From contig DEBD01000033.1 of the NCBI GenBank assembly GCA_002348385.1, positions 1-19,072 of the forward strand: DNA of 19,072 bases, given 5' to 3'. Made by a program: the position numbers and the translations under genes. Source of the DNA: Gammaproteobacteria bacterium UBA2965. GTDB lineage: Bacteria > Pseudomonadota > Gammaproteobacteria > Pseudomonadales > Azotimanducaceae. This document shows, piece by piece, positions 6,555 through 13,260 of this stretch (the stretch's first letter is position 1; each line of letters begins with the position of its first letter). Under the pieces are notes generated by a model that did not search any database, was not told the DNA's origin, and saw nothing but the letters and a program-made list of their open reading frames with translations.

Positions 6555-6899
6555 TTGGAACCCTTAGTAGCGCAGTCGGAGCTGGCCGACGGAGAGATGC
6601 ATGCCTGCCAGGTAAATGGGGTGGACGTGCTCTTGTGTCGGGTGGACGGAGAGTATTACGCTGTAGCAGATCGCTGCAGCCACGCGACGCAAAAGTTGTC
6701 CGTGGGGCGCCTGCGTGGGCACGAGGTCACTTGCCCGTTGCATGGCGCGCGGTTCGACGTCCGCGATGGCCGCTGTCTGGCGGCGCCGGCGTCGCGCCCG
6801 ATCAAGACGTTTCCGGTGACTTTGGAAGGGGGCAAAGTCAACGTGACCGTGACCGAGGAAGACAAACCGGCTCGTCCCCAATTTGGGCCGCTAAACTAG
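6555..6899 (+). CDS. Rieske-type [2Fe-2S] ferredoxin
   Basis: A 114-residue single-domain Rieske protein with ligands C41, H43, C60 and H63 (CSH, 16 residues, CPLH) and the family end pattern RPIKTFPVTLEGGKVNVTV. It is the natural electron carrier for the oxygenase encoded one base upstream, and is related to biphenyl/toluene dioxygenase ferredoxins and NirD-like proteins. The frame opens with TTG at 6555, one base after the upstream TAG, with GGATGAAG just before. The next in-frame ATG (6597) would remove the first strand of the domain. The arrangement implies translational coupling. The ferredoxin reductase must be encoded elsewhere. Confidence 0.88.
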   Translation: MEPLVAQSELADGEMHACQVNGVDVLLCRVDGEYYAVADRCSHATQKLSVGRLRGHEVTCPLHGARFDVRDGRCLAAPASRPIKTFPVTLEGGKVNVTVTEEDKPARPQFGPLN

Positions 6900-6951
6900 A
6901 CCTGACAGACAAAAAACTGATAGACCCAGAACCAATAGAAGAGGACACATA

Positions 6952-7710
6952 ATGGACTTACAACTAAAAGGCGCGAATGCGCTGGTCACCGGTGGCACCA
7001 AAGGCATCGGCCGGGCCATTGCCGAGCGTCTGACCGACGAGGGCTGCAACGTTTCCATCTGTGCGCGCAACGAAGACGAAGTAAATGCCGCGGTTGAAGC
7101 ATTCAAGGCGAAGGGCGTTAACGCCTGTGGTCTGTCGGTGGACGTGGGCGACGGCGACGCGCTGAAAGGCTGGGTTGAAGCCAGCGCCGAGGTGCTGGGT
7201 GGCATCGATTGCGTGGTCTCCAACGTGAGCGGCGGTAACGCCCCTGGCGAAGCCGGATGGCGCGCCAACTTCGAGCACGACGTACTCGGCTCCGTGCGCC
7301 TGGTGGAAGCAGCGCTTCCCCACCTGGAGCAGTCCGACAACGCCAGCATCATCATGATTTCGTCGACGGCCGCGCTGGAGAAATTCATCGGCGCCAGCGC
7401 CTACAACGCCATGAAGGGCGCCGTGGTGCAGTACTCGGGCGCCCTGGCCCAGGATGTTGGCGCGAAAGGCATTCGTGTGAACTCCATCTGCCCCGGCCCG
7501 ATCTTCATCGAAGGCGGATCGTGGGACATGATCAAGCAGAACATGACGCCATTTTACGATGCGACGGTGGCCGACATTCCCGTTGGGCGCATGGGTAGCG
7601 CCGAAGAGGTTGCGGCGCAGATCGCTCTCTTGGCAAGCCCGCTGGGTGCCTTCACCACGGGTTGCAACGTGGTGATCGACGGCGGATTCACCAAGCGGAT
7701 CCAGTTCTAG
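6952..7710 (+). CDS. Short-chain dehydrogenase/reductase (SDR)
   Basis: A 252-residue classical SDR of the FabG-like group. TGGTKGIG (13-20) binds the nucleotide. The NNAG element is represented by SNVSGG. The catalytic site is S138 with Y151 and K155 in YNAMK, followed by RVNSICPGPIF, and the C-terminus carries the usual GCNVVIDGGF. The ATG has GAAGAGGA a few bases upstream and follows the ferredoxin by 52 bases. It is probably an alcohol or cis-diol dehydrogenase acting on the oxygenase product, as such enzymes commonly do in Rieske clusters. NAD versus NADP preference was not judged. Confidence 0.9.
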   Translation: MDLQLKGANALVTGGTKGIGRAIAERLTDEGCNVSICARNEDEVNAAVEAFKAKGVNACGLSVDVGDGDALKGWVEASAEVLGGIDCVVSNVSGGNAPGEAGWRANFEHDVLGSVRLVEAALPHLEQSDNASIIMISSTAALEKFIGASAYNAMKGAVVQYSGALAQDVGAKGIRVNSICPGPIFIEGGSWDMIKQNMTPFYDATVADIPVGRMGSAEEVAAQIALLASPLGAFTTGCNVVIDGGFTKRIQF

Positions 7711-7733
7711 GAAGTCCTTCGAACGCATGCCGA

Positions 7734-7768
7734 CGGCGGCCGCCTTTACCTTTAGCGGGTGGCCGCCG
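7734..7768. other. GC-rich inverted repeat between SDR and ThuA-like gene 2
   Basis: CGGCGGCC (7734-7741) and GGCCGCCG (7761-7768) are exact inverted copies with a 19-base loop, 24 bases after the SDR stop. There is no T-run. A leaky terminator or message-stabilising stem inside the operon is possible. The rest of the 108-base gap shows only the ribosome site of the next gene. Confidence 0.4.
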
Positions 7769-7818
7769 CGCATTGCGCACACAAATTAGCTGCCAACGGA
7801 CCTTGGGTGGGGGGAAAC

Positions 7819-8565
7819 ATGGCTGACAGAATCATCGACGTGTACATGGTCGCCAATGGGCTGTACCACGACATCGACTACGCGCGCCAAGAGCTGCTGA
7901 AGCTGCTGGCGGAACACGAAAATGTGCGGGTAAAGGTTGCCGCCGACTATTCCGACGTGGAGGGCATCGCGGCCAGCGACTTTCTGATCACATACTGCTG
8001 TCACCTGATTCCCAGTGAGGAAGAGCAGGTGGCGCTGCGTGATTACATCAGCTCGGGCAAGCGCTGGATAGCGCTGCATGGCACCAACGCCATTCTCGAT
8101 TTCGGGGATGAAGGCGTGGCCTGCCCCGAGCGTGCGCCCATCTTCATGGAGACCCTGGGCTCTCAGTTTATGGCGCACCCGCCCATCGCTCCGTTTACGG
8201 TGAAGATCACGGACCCGGAGCACGAGTTGGTGGCGGGTATCAACGAGTTCGATACGGACGATGAGCTGTACATCTGCAAGATGCACGGCGAGCACCACGC
8301 GCTGCTGCACACCGACTTCACCGGCACCTGCGACGGATTCGTGAACAGGGATTGGCCGGACGACGAGCCGCGCGTGATGTACTACCTGCACCCGGTGGGT
8401 ACCGGCGAGGTGATCTACAATTGCCTGGGCCACTGCCGGGGCCATTACGACATGCGTCCGGTGACCGATTACTATCCCGTCATCGAGAAAGGCAGCTGGG
8501 ATAAGCCCGAGTACTACGAGCTGCTCCGGCGTTCCATCAAGTACTGCGTCGACCGGGTGGTGTAA
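7819..8565 (+). CDS. ThuA-like domain protein 2
   Basis: A 248-residue ThuA-like protein, distinct in sequence from the one at 4278. Visible parts are the N-terminal strand RIIDVYMVANGLYHDIDYAR, DFLITYCCHLIPSEEEQVAL then RWIALHGTNAILDFGDEG (central strand and turn), DTDDELYICKMHGEHHAL, and C-terminal GTGEVIYNCLGHCRGHYDM, a typical ThuA ending with a glycine-histidine turn. The ATG at 7819 behind GGTGGGGGG is chosen over an upstream in-frame start at 7759 that falls in the GC-rich inverted repeat. Many conserved His/Asp/Cys residues leave room for a metal-dependent or hydrolytic reaction, but none is established. It precedes the luciferase-like gene by three bases. Confidence 0.82.
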   Translation: MADRIIDVYMVANGLYHDIDYARQELLKLLAEHENVRVKVAADYSDVEGIAASDFLITYCCHLIPSEEEQVALRDYISSGKRWIALHGTNAILDFGDEGVACPERAPIFMETLGSQFMAHPPIAPFTVKITDPEHELVAGINEFDTDDELYICKMHGEHHALLHTDFTGTCDGFVNRDWPDDEPRVMYYLHPVGTGEVIYNCLGHCRGHYDMRPVTDYYPVIEKGSWDKPEYYELLRRSIKYCVDRVV

Positions 8566-8568
8566 AAC

Positions 8569-9534
8569 ATGGCCAAACCGTTTCGTTTCGGCTACCAGAC
8601 GTTCAATGCTGCCTCAGGCGAAGCCTGGGCAGAAAAAGCTCGCAAAGCCGAGGACCTCGGGTACTCCACATTTCACCTGGCCGACCACCTGTTGGGGCCC
8701 GGTCCCGCGCTGGAGGCGGCCAATCACCCCATTCAGGACGTGGCTGCCATTCCTGCCATGGCCTATGCGGCGGCCGTAACCAAGACCATCAATATTGGCT
8801 GCCGCGTGTTCTGCGTGGACTACCACCTCCCGGTGGTGTTGGTGAAGTCCGCTATGACCATCGACATGCTGTCCGGCGGTCGCCTGGAGATGGGGCTTGG
8901 CGGCGGTTGGGTGAAGAGCGAGTACGAAGCGGTCGGTATCGACTTCGACGAGCCGCGCGTACGCATCGACCGTTTGGGGGATGTGATTGCCGGCGTCAAA
9001 GCGTTCCGCGGCGACGGCAACGTGGATATCCAAAACGACACGGTTGCCTGGAAGGATTTTGAGGGTCTACCCAAGCCGGTGGGCCGCGCGCCCATCATGG
9101 TGGGTGGCGGTAGCCCGCGCGTGCTTCGTCTGGGTGGCCGTGAGGCAGATATCGTGAGCCTCAACTTCAATAATCGCATGGGCATGATCGGTCCCGATGG
9201 CCTGCAGATGTCCACCCACGACGAGACCCACAAGAAGATCGGTTGGATTAAGGAAGGCGCGGGCGATCGGTTTGACGAGATTGAGATCGAAATTGGCGCC
9301 TACTTCACCGTGGTGACAGACGATGCCAAGCCCGTCGTGCAAGGCATGGCCGGTATGTTCGGCATGTCGGAAGAAGAGATGCTCCGGCACCCGCACGGAC
9401 TGTTCGGTAGCGTGGACGCCATCTGCGAGGAACTCGAGCGCCGTCGCGAGGAGTTCGGCATCTCCTACTTCACCGTGGGTGAGGACAACCTGGAAGCCTT
9501 TGCGCCGGTGGTGGCTCGCCTTACTGGAAAGTAA
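8569..9534 (+). CDS. Luciferase-like (LLM) oxidoreductase, F420-type family
   Basis: A 321-residue TIM-barrel flavin/deazaflavin oxidoreductase. Family signs are the start FRFGYQTF, HLADHLLGPGP near 36-46, MLSGGRLEMGLGGGW at about 100-114, and PIMVGGGSPRVLRLGGREAD at 175-194. The overall pattern resembles the TIGR03621-type, MSMEG_2516-like group, which is annotated as probably F420-dependent. Whether this enzyme uses F420 or FMN cannot be told from sequence alone. It may be a hydride-transfer dehydrogenase or a monooxygenase (some LLM proteins are type II Baeyer-Villiger enzymes). The ATG comes three bases after the ThuA-like stop, so the two are coupled. It closes the uninterrupted run of cluster genes. 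Confidence 0.85.
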   Translation: MAKPFRFGYQTFNAASGEAWAEKARKAEDLGYSTFHLADHLLGPGPALEAANHPIQDVAAIPAMAYAAAVTKTINIGCRVFCVDYHLPVVLVKSAMTIDMLSGGRLEMGLGGGWVKSEYEAVGIDFDEPRVRIDRLGDVIAGVKAFRGDGNVDIQNDTVAWKDFEGLPKPVGRAPIMVGGGSPRVLRLGGREADIVSLNFNNRMGMIGPDGLQMSTHDETHKKIGWIKEGAGDRFDEIEIEIGAYFTVVTDDAKPVVQGMAGMFGMSEEEMLRHPHGLFGSVDAICEELERRREEFGISYFTVGEDNLEAFAPVVARLTGK

Positions 9535-9576
9535 GCATGTCTGGCTAGGTGTTGCGGCGGTTGAGATTCCTCGATG

Positions 9577-9732
9577 GCCGCGGCGCCGCAGATAGTCCTC
9601 GCCTGCCAGCTGGGAAAGCTCCACGCGTTAGCAGCGCGCACCGGTTATGACCGTTGGACACCGTTGGTGTCGAAATTGAAGCGTGGCTTCTCCGGCGACC
9701 GCACGATCCAGCACCTTCCGACGCATCAACAT
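9577..9732 (-). pseudogene. Probable remnant of an ASCH-domain-like gene
   Basis: Reading leftwards from ATG at 9732-9730, the minus strand gives MLMRRKVLDRAVAGEATLQF then RHQRCPTVITGARC and a TAA stop. This resembles the opening of small ASCH-type proteins (pattern VLDxIxxGxxxLxFRxWxRPTVxxG). In the same frame after the stop, RVELSQLAGEDYLRRRG resembles their C-terminal strand (RIxLxxAGxDPRxxLR). The middle of the domain is missing. I read this as a gene decayed by internal deletion, like the TetR remnant at 3897-4179. The match was made by eye, so chance similarity is possible. The rest of the 9535-9881 gap holds a loose inverted repeat (9553-9559 with 9584-9590) and the promoter at 9820. 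Confidence 0.42.
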
Positions 9733-9819
9733 CTGTTGAGTCTGCCCGGTTCGCCTAGGGGAATTGAAGGGCCCCGCCAGGGCCATGCGTCGGCGTGCGT
9801 TGCCACTTGTCCCGGGCCG

Positions 9820-9848
9820 TTGACTACGTGAGCCCGTGTCTGTATCAA
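9820..9848 (+). promoter_or_regulatory. Sigma70-type promoter for the acyl-CoA dehydrogenase/glcB pair
   Basis: TTGACT (9820-9825, 5 of 6) and TATCAA (9843-9848, 4 of 6) are separated by exactly 17 bases. Transcription would begin near 9855, giving a leader of about 27 bases before the GTG at 9882. The 347-base gap after the luciferase-like gene supports a separate transcription unit here. Confidence 0.55.
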
Positions 9849-9881
9849 GGCAGCCTCTCCACAACGTCAAGGTTCGAGCCC

Positions 9882-11084
9882 GTGGATTTCGAATACAGCG
9901 CTGAAGACCAGGCATTTCGAGAAGAAGTGCGTGAGTTTCTGCAGGAGAATCTCCCGCAGGACATGCGCGAAGGCGCCCGACGCACCACCACCGTGTTTGC
10001 CGACAAGCAGCTGGCCATGCGCTGGCAGGCGATTCTGGTGAAGAAAGGCTGGGCCGTCCCACCGTGGCCGGTGGAATATGGGGGCACCGACTGGACGGTG
10101 ACGCAGAAGTACATCTGGAGCGAGGAATGCGCCAAGGCGTCTGCGCCGGGGTTGATACCGCTTGGGCTCAGAATGCTGGCGCCTGTGCTGTTCAAGTACG
10201 GTACCCAGGAACAGAAGGACTACTACCTCCCACGTATGCTCTCGGGGGAGCATTACTGGTGTCAGGGCTATTCGGAACCAGGATCCGGCTCGGATCTGGC
10301 CAGCCTGCGCACCACCGCCGTGAAAGACGGCGACGACTACATCGTCAACGGTACCAAGATCTGGACCACGCACGCCCAATTCGCGGACCACATATTCTGT
10401 CTGGTGCGAACAGACCCGGACGTTCGTCCCCAGGCCGGCATCTCCTTCGTGCTGATCCCCATGGATACGCCCGGTGTGACGGTAGAGCCCATCATTACCA
10501 TCGCCGGGGACCACGAGGTGAATCAGGTTTTCCTGGACGACGTGCGCATCCCGCAGTCGAACCGGGTGGGGCCTGAGAATGAGGGGTGGCAGGCGGCCAA
10601 ATATCTGCTCGAGTTCGAACGGGGTGGTGGCGGAGCGGCCGTGCGCTTGAAGGTGGACCTGGAGGAGCTGTTGGCCATCGCGCACACCGAAGGTGGTGAT
10701 GGGCTGCGGCTCATCGACGTTGCCGCCTTCAGAAACCGCATCAGCGAGTTGGAGATTCGCACCTCGGCACTGGAGTTTGCTGAGCTTGCTACGTTGGCAA
10801 GGATGTCTCAGGGATTATCCCCTGGAATCGGCTCGTCGGTGGCCAAGACTTCCAGCGTGGAGATCGATCAGGCCATCGAGACCCTAAAGCTGGAGGCCAT
10901 TGGTTGCTACAGCATGCCGCATGCAAACAAGATCTCGCTGAATGGCTTCAACGAGTCCTGGCCTGGGCCTGCATATGCAGAGACCGTCACGCCCAAGTAC
11001 ATTAATTTACGCGCTGCGTCGATTTTCGGGGGCGCCAAGGAAGTCCAGAAAAATATACTCGCCAAGACGGTGCTGGGGCTGTAG
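9882..11084 (+). CDS. Acyl-CoA dehydrogenase (FadE-type)
   Basis: A 400-residue FAD-dependent acyl-CoA dehydrogenase with the normal three-part fold. The N-terminal helical domain opens DFEYSAEDQAFREEVREFL. The middle has WPVEYGGTDW, the FAD-contacting QGYSEPGSGSDLASL and NGTKIWTTHAQFAD. The C-terminal helical domain ends IFGGAKEVQKNILAKTVLGL. The position of the medium-chain catalytic Glu (YEGT) is Gly here, as in many bacterial FadE proteins, so the base lies elsewhere; the Glu in LLEFERGGGG is a candidate by analogy with isovaleryl-CoA dehydrogenase. GTG at 9882 is preferred, because an upstream ATG at 9795 adds 29 non-family residues and lies before the predicted transcription start. Its stop abuts the malate synthase ATG. 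It needs an electron-transfer flavoprotein encoded elsewhere. Confidence 0.9.
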   Translation: MDFEYSAEDQAFREEVREFLQENLPQDMREGARRTTTVFADKQLAMRWQAILVKKGWAVPPWPVEYGGTDWTVTQKYIWSEECAKASAPGLIPLGLRMLAPVLFKYGTQEQKDYYLPRMLSGEHYWCQGYSEPGSGSDLASLRTTAVKDGDDYIVNGTKIWTTHAQFADHIFCLVRTDPDVRPQAGISFVLIPMDTPGVTVEPIITIAGDHEVNQVFLDDVRIPQSNRVGPENEGWQAAKYLLEFERGGGGAAVRLKVDLEELLAIAHTEGGDGLRLIDVAAFRNRISELEIRTSALEFAELATLARMSQGLSPGIGSSVAKTSSVEIDQAIETLKLEAIGCYSMPHANKISLNGFNESWPGPAYAETVTPKYINLRAASIFGGAKEVQKNILAKTVLGL

Positions 11085-13256
11085 ATGAGTGAGCGTATCG
11101 ACCGAAGCGGCTTGCGGGTGGCGGGGGAGTTGGATGCGCTTGTGGCGCATATTGCTCAGGCCGCTGGCATAGATGTTGGAGAGTTCTGGGAGGGGTTTGC
11201 GGGCATCGTACGCGATCTGTGTCCACGCAATCGGGCGTTACTGGCGCGCCGTGACGAGCTGCAGGCGACCATCGATGCCTGGCACCTGGAGCATCGGGGG
11301 CAGCCGCTGGATCCGCAGGCGTATCGGCAATTTCTGCAGGACATCGGCTACCTGGTGGCAGAGCCCGCGCCGTTTCGCATCAGCACGGGCAACGTAGACC
11401 CGGAGATCGCGCGTATCGCGGGACCGCAGCTGGTGGTGCCCGTTATGAACGCGCGCTATGCCCTCAACGCGGCCAACGCACGCTGGGGCAGCCTGTACGA
11501 TGCGTTCTACGGAACCGACGTGCTGCCGGAAGAGCCGGGGCGCGAGCGGGGCACCAGCTACAATCCTGCCCGCGGCGAGCGGGTGATGCAGCTGGCCTCT
11601 GACTTTCTGGATCAGGCGGCGCCCCTGGACGGCGCCCGTCATCGTTCGGTGGTGGCCTACGCGGTGGGCGATGGCTCACCTGCCGAGCTACGCGCCATTC
11701 TAGAGGATGGCGGGAACACGGGGCTCAAGAATCCGGATCAATTTGTTGGCTACGTGGGCGATCACGAGCCGAGCGTGGTGCTTCTTGTCAATAACGGTCT
11801 GCACATAGAGCTGCAGATCGATCGGGAGCATTCAGTGGGTCAGGCGCACCAGGCCGGCGTGAAAGACGTGGTGCTGGAGTCGGCAATCACTACCATTCAG
11901 GATTGCGAAGATTCCGTGGCGGCGGTGGATGCAGAAGATAAATGTGTTGTTTATGGCAACTGGTTTGGCCTCATGAGCGGCGCGCTGACCGAGTCGGTGC
12001 AGAAGGGCGATACCACCATCACCCGGCGCTTGAACCCGGACCGCGAGTACACTGGGCGAGACGGCAACCGGCTCACGCTGCCGGGTCGTAGCCTGATGCT
12101 GGTGCGCAACGTGGGCCACCTCATGACCACGGATGCGGTGCTTGATCCCGAGGGCAATGAGATCGGAGAGGGTATTCTCGACGCGGCGGTGACCAGTCTG
12201 GCCGCGATATGCGATCTGCACCGGACCGGACCGGTGACGAACTCCCGAATGGGCAGCGTCTACATCGTGAAGCCGAAGATGCATGGCCCCGAAGAGGTCG
12301 CGTTTACCTGTGATCTGTTTTCCCGTGTGGAGTCGGTGCTGGGTTTGGAGCCGAATACGCTCAAAATGGGCATCATGGACGAGGAGCGGCGCACCACAGT
12401 GAATCTGCGTGCCTGCATCCAGGCCGCGAAGGAACGGGTGGTTTTCATCAACACCGGCTTTCTCGATCGCACTGGCGATGAGATCCATACCAGCATGCAG
12501 GCGGGGGCCGTGCTCCGCAAAGAAGCGATTAAAGCGCAACCGTGGATTGCGGCCTACGAAGACGCCAATGTGGATGCGGGTTTGAGTTCCGGTTTCCAGG
12601 GTACGGCGCAAATCGGCAAGGGCATGTGGCCCAAGCCCGACGAGATGAGCGAAATGCTCCAGGCCAAGGTGGGGCATCCCCAGTCCGGCGCGAATACCGC
12701 CTGGGTGCCGTCACCTACCGCCGCCACCCTGCATGCGCTGCACTACCACCAGGTGGATGTGGTGGCGCGCCAAACCGAGCTTGCCCAGCGTGCGCCAGCG
12801 CAGTTGGACGACATTCTCAAGATTCCGCTCCTGGCCGGCGAAAACCTGTCTGCCGAGCAGGTGCAAAACGAGTTGGACAACAACGCCCAGGGCATTCTGG
12901 GCTATGTGGTGCGCTGGATCGATCAGGGGGTGGGCTGTTCCAAGGTCCCGGACATCAACGACGTGGGCCTGATGGAAGATCGCGCCACGTTGCGTATCTC
13001 CAGCCAGCACATCGCCAACTGGCTGTACCACGGTATTTGCTCACGCGAGCAAGTCATGGAGACCCTGAGTCGCATGGCGGCGGTGGTTGACGAGCAGAAC
13101 GCGGGCGACGCGGACTATACGCCCATGGCGACGGATCTGGAGGGAAGTGTGGCGTTCAAAGCGGCATGCGATCTGGTGCTCAAGGGGCTCGATCAGCCGA
13201 ACGGATATACGGAACCAATCCTGCACGCCCGTCGCCGCGAGGCCAAGGGGCGCTAG
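11085..13256 (+). CDS. glcB: Malate synthase G
   Basis: A 723-residue enzyme, the same length as Escherichia coli GlcB. It condenses glyoxylate with acetyl-CoA to malate in the cytoplasm. Active-site elements are present: VRNVGHLM with R341, KMGIMDEERRT with E433/E434, NTGFLDRTGDEI with D461, GCSKVPDIND with C618, and MEDRATLRISSQH with the catalytic base D632 (E. coli C617 and D631). The ATG follows the acyl-CoA dehydrogenase TAG with no spacing, so translation is coupled. The isoform G is usually linked to glycolate/glyoxylate use rather than to the isocitrate-lyase operon. Its placement here suggests that the pathway makes glyoxylate, acetyl-CoA or both. The stop is only four bases from the convergent CNNM gene. 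Confidence 0.97.
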   Translation: MSERIDRSGLRVAGELDALVAHIAQAAGIDVGEFWEGFAGIVRDLCPRNRALLARRDELQATIDAWHLEHRGQPLDPQAYRQFLQDIGYLVAEPAPFRISTGNVDPEIARIAGPQLVVPVMNARYALNAANARWGSLYDAFYGTDVLPEEPGRERGTSYNPARGERVMQLASDFLDQAAPLDGARHRSVVAYAVGDGSPAELRAILEDGGNTGLKNPDQFVGYVGDHEPSVVLLVNNGLHIELQIDREHSVGQAHQAGVKDVVLESAITTIQDCEDSVAAVDAEDKCVVYGNWFGLMSGALTESVQKGDTTITRRLNPDREYTGRDGNRLTLPGRSLMLVRNVGHLMTTDAVLDPEGNEIGEGILDAAVTSLAAICDLHRTGPVTNSRMGSVYIVKPKMHGPEEVAFTCDLFSRVESVLGLEPNTLKMGIMDEERRTTVNLRACIQAAKERVVFINTGFLDRTGDEIHTSMQAGAVLRKEAIKAQPWIAAYEDANVDAGLSSGFQGTAQIGKGMWPKPDEMSEMLQAKVGHPQSGANTAWVPSPTAATLHALHYHQVDVVARQTELAQRAPAQLDDILKIPLLAGENLSAEQVQNELDNNAQGILGYVVRWIDQGVGCSKVPDINDVGLMEDRATLRISSQHIANWLYHGICSREQVMETLSRMAAVVDEQNAGDADYTPMATDLEGSVAFKAACDLVLKGLDQPNGYTEPILHARRREAKGR

Positions 13257-13260
13257 CGGC

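Noticed and set aside
9574..9831. 85-codon plus-strand ORF in the gap before the acyl-CoA dehydrogenase
   Set aside because: No ribosome site of note, no recognised motif, and the opposite strand carries the ASCH-like remnant.
11832..12677. 281-codon minus-strand ORF inside glcB
   Set aside because: Lies fully within a gene whose active-site residues are intact; no independent evidence.
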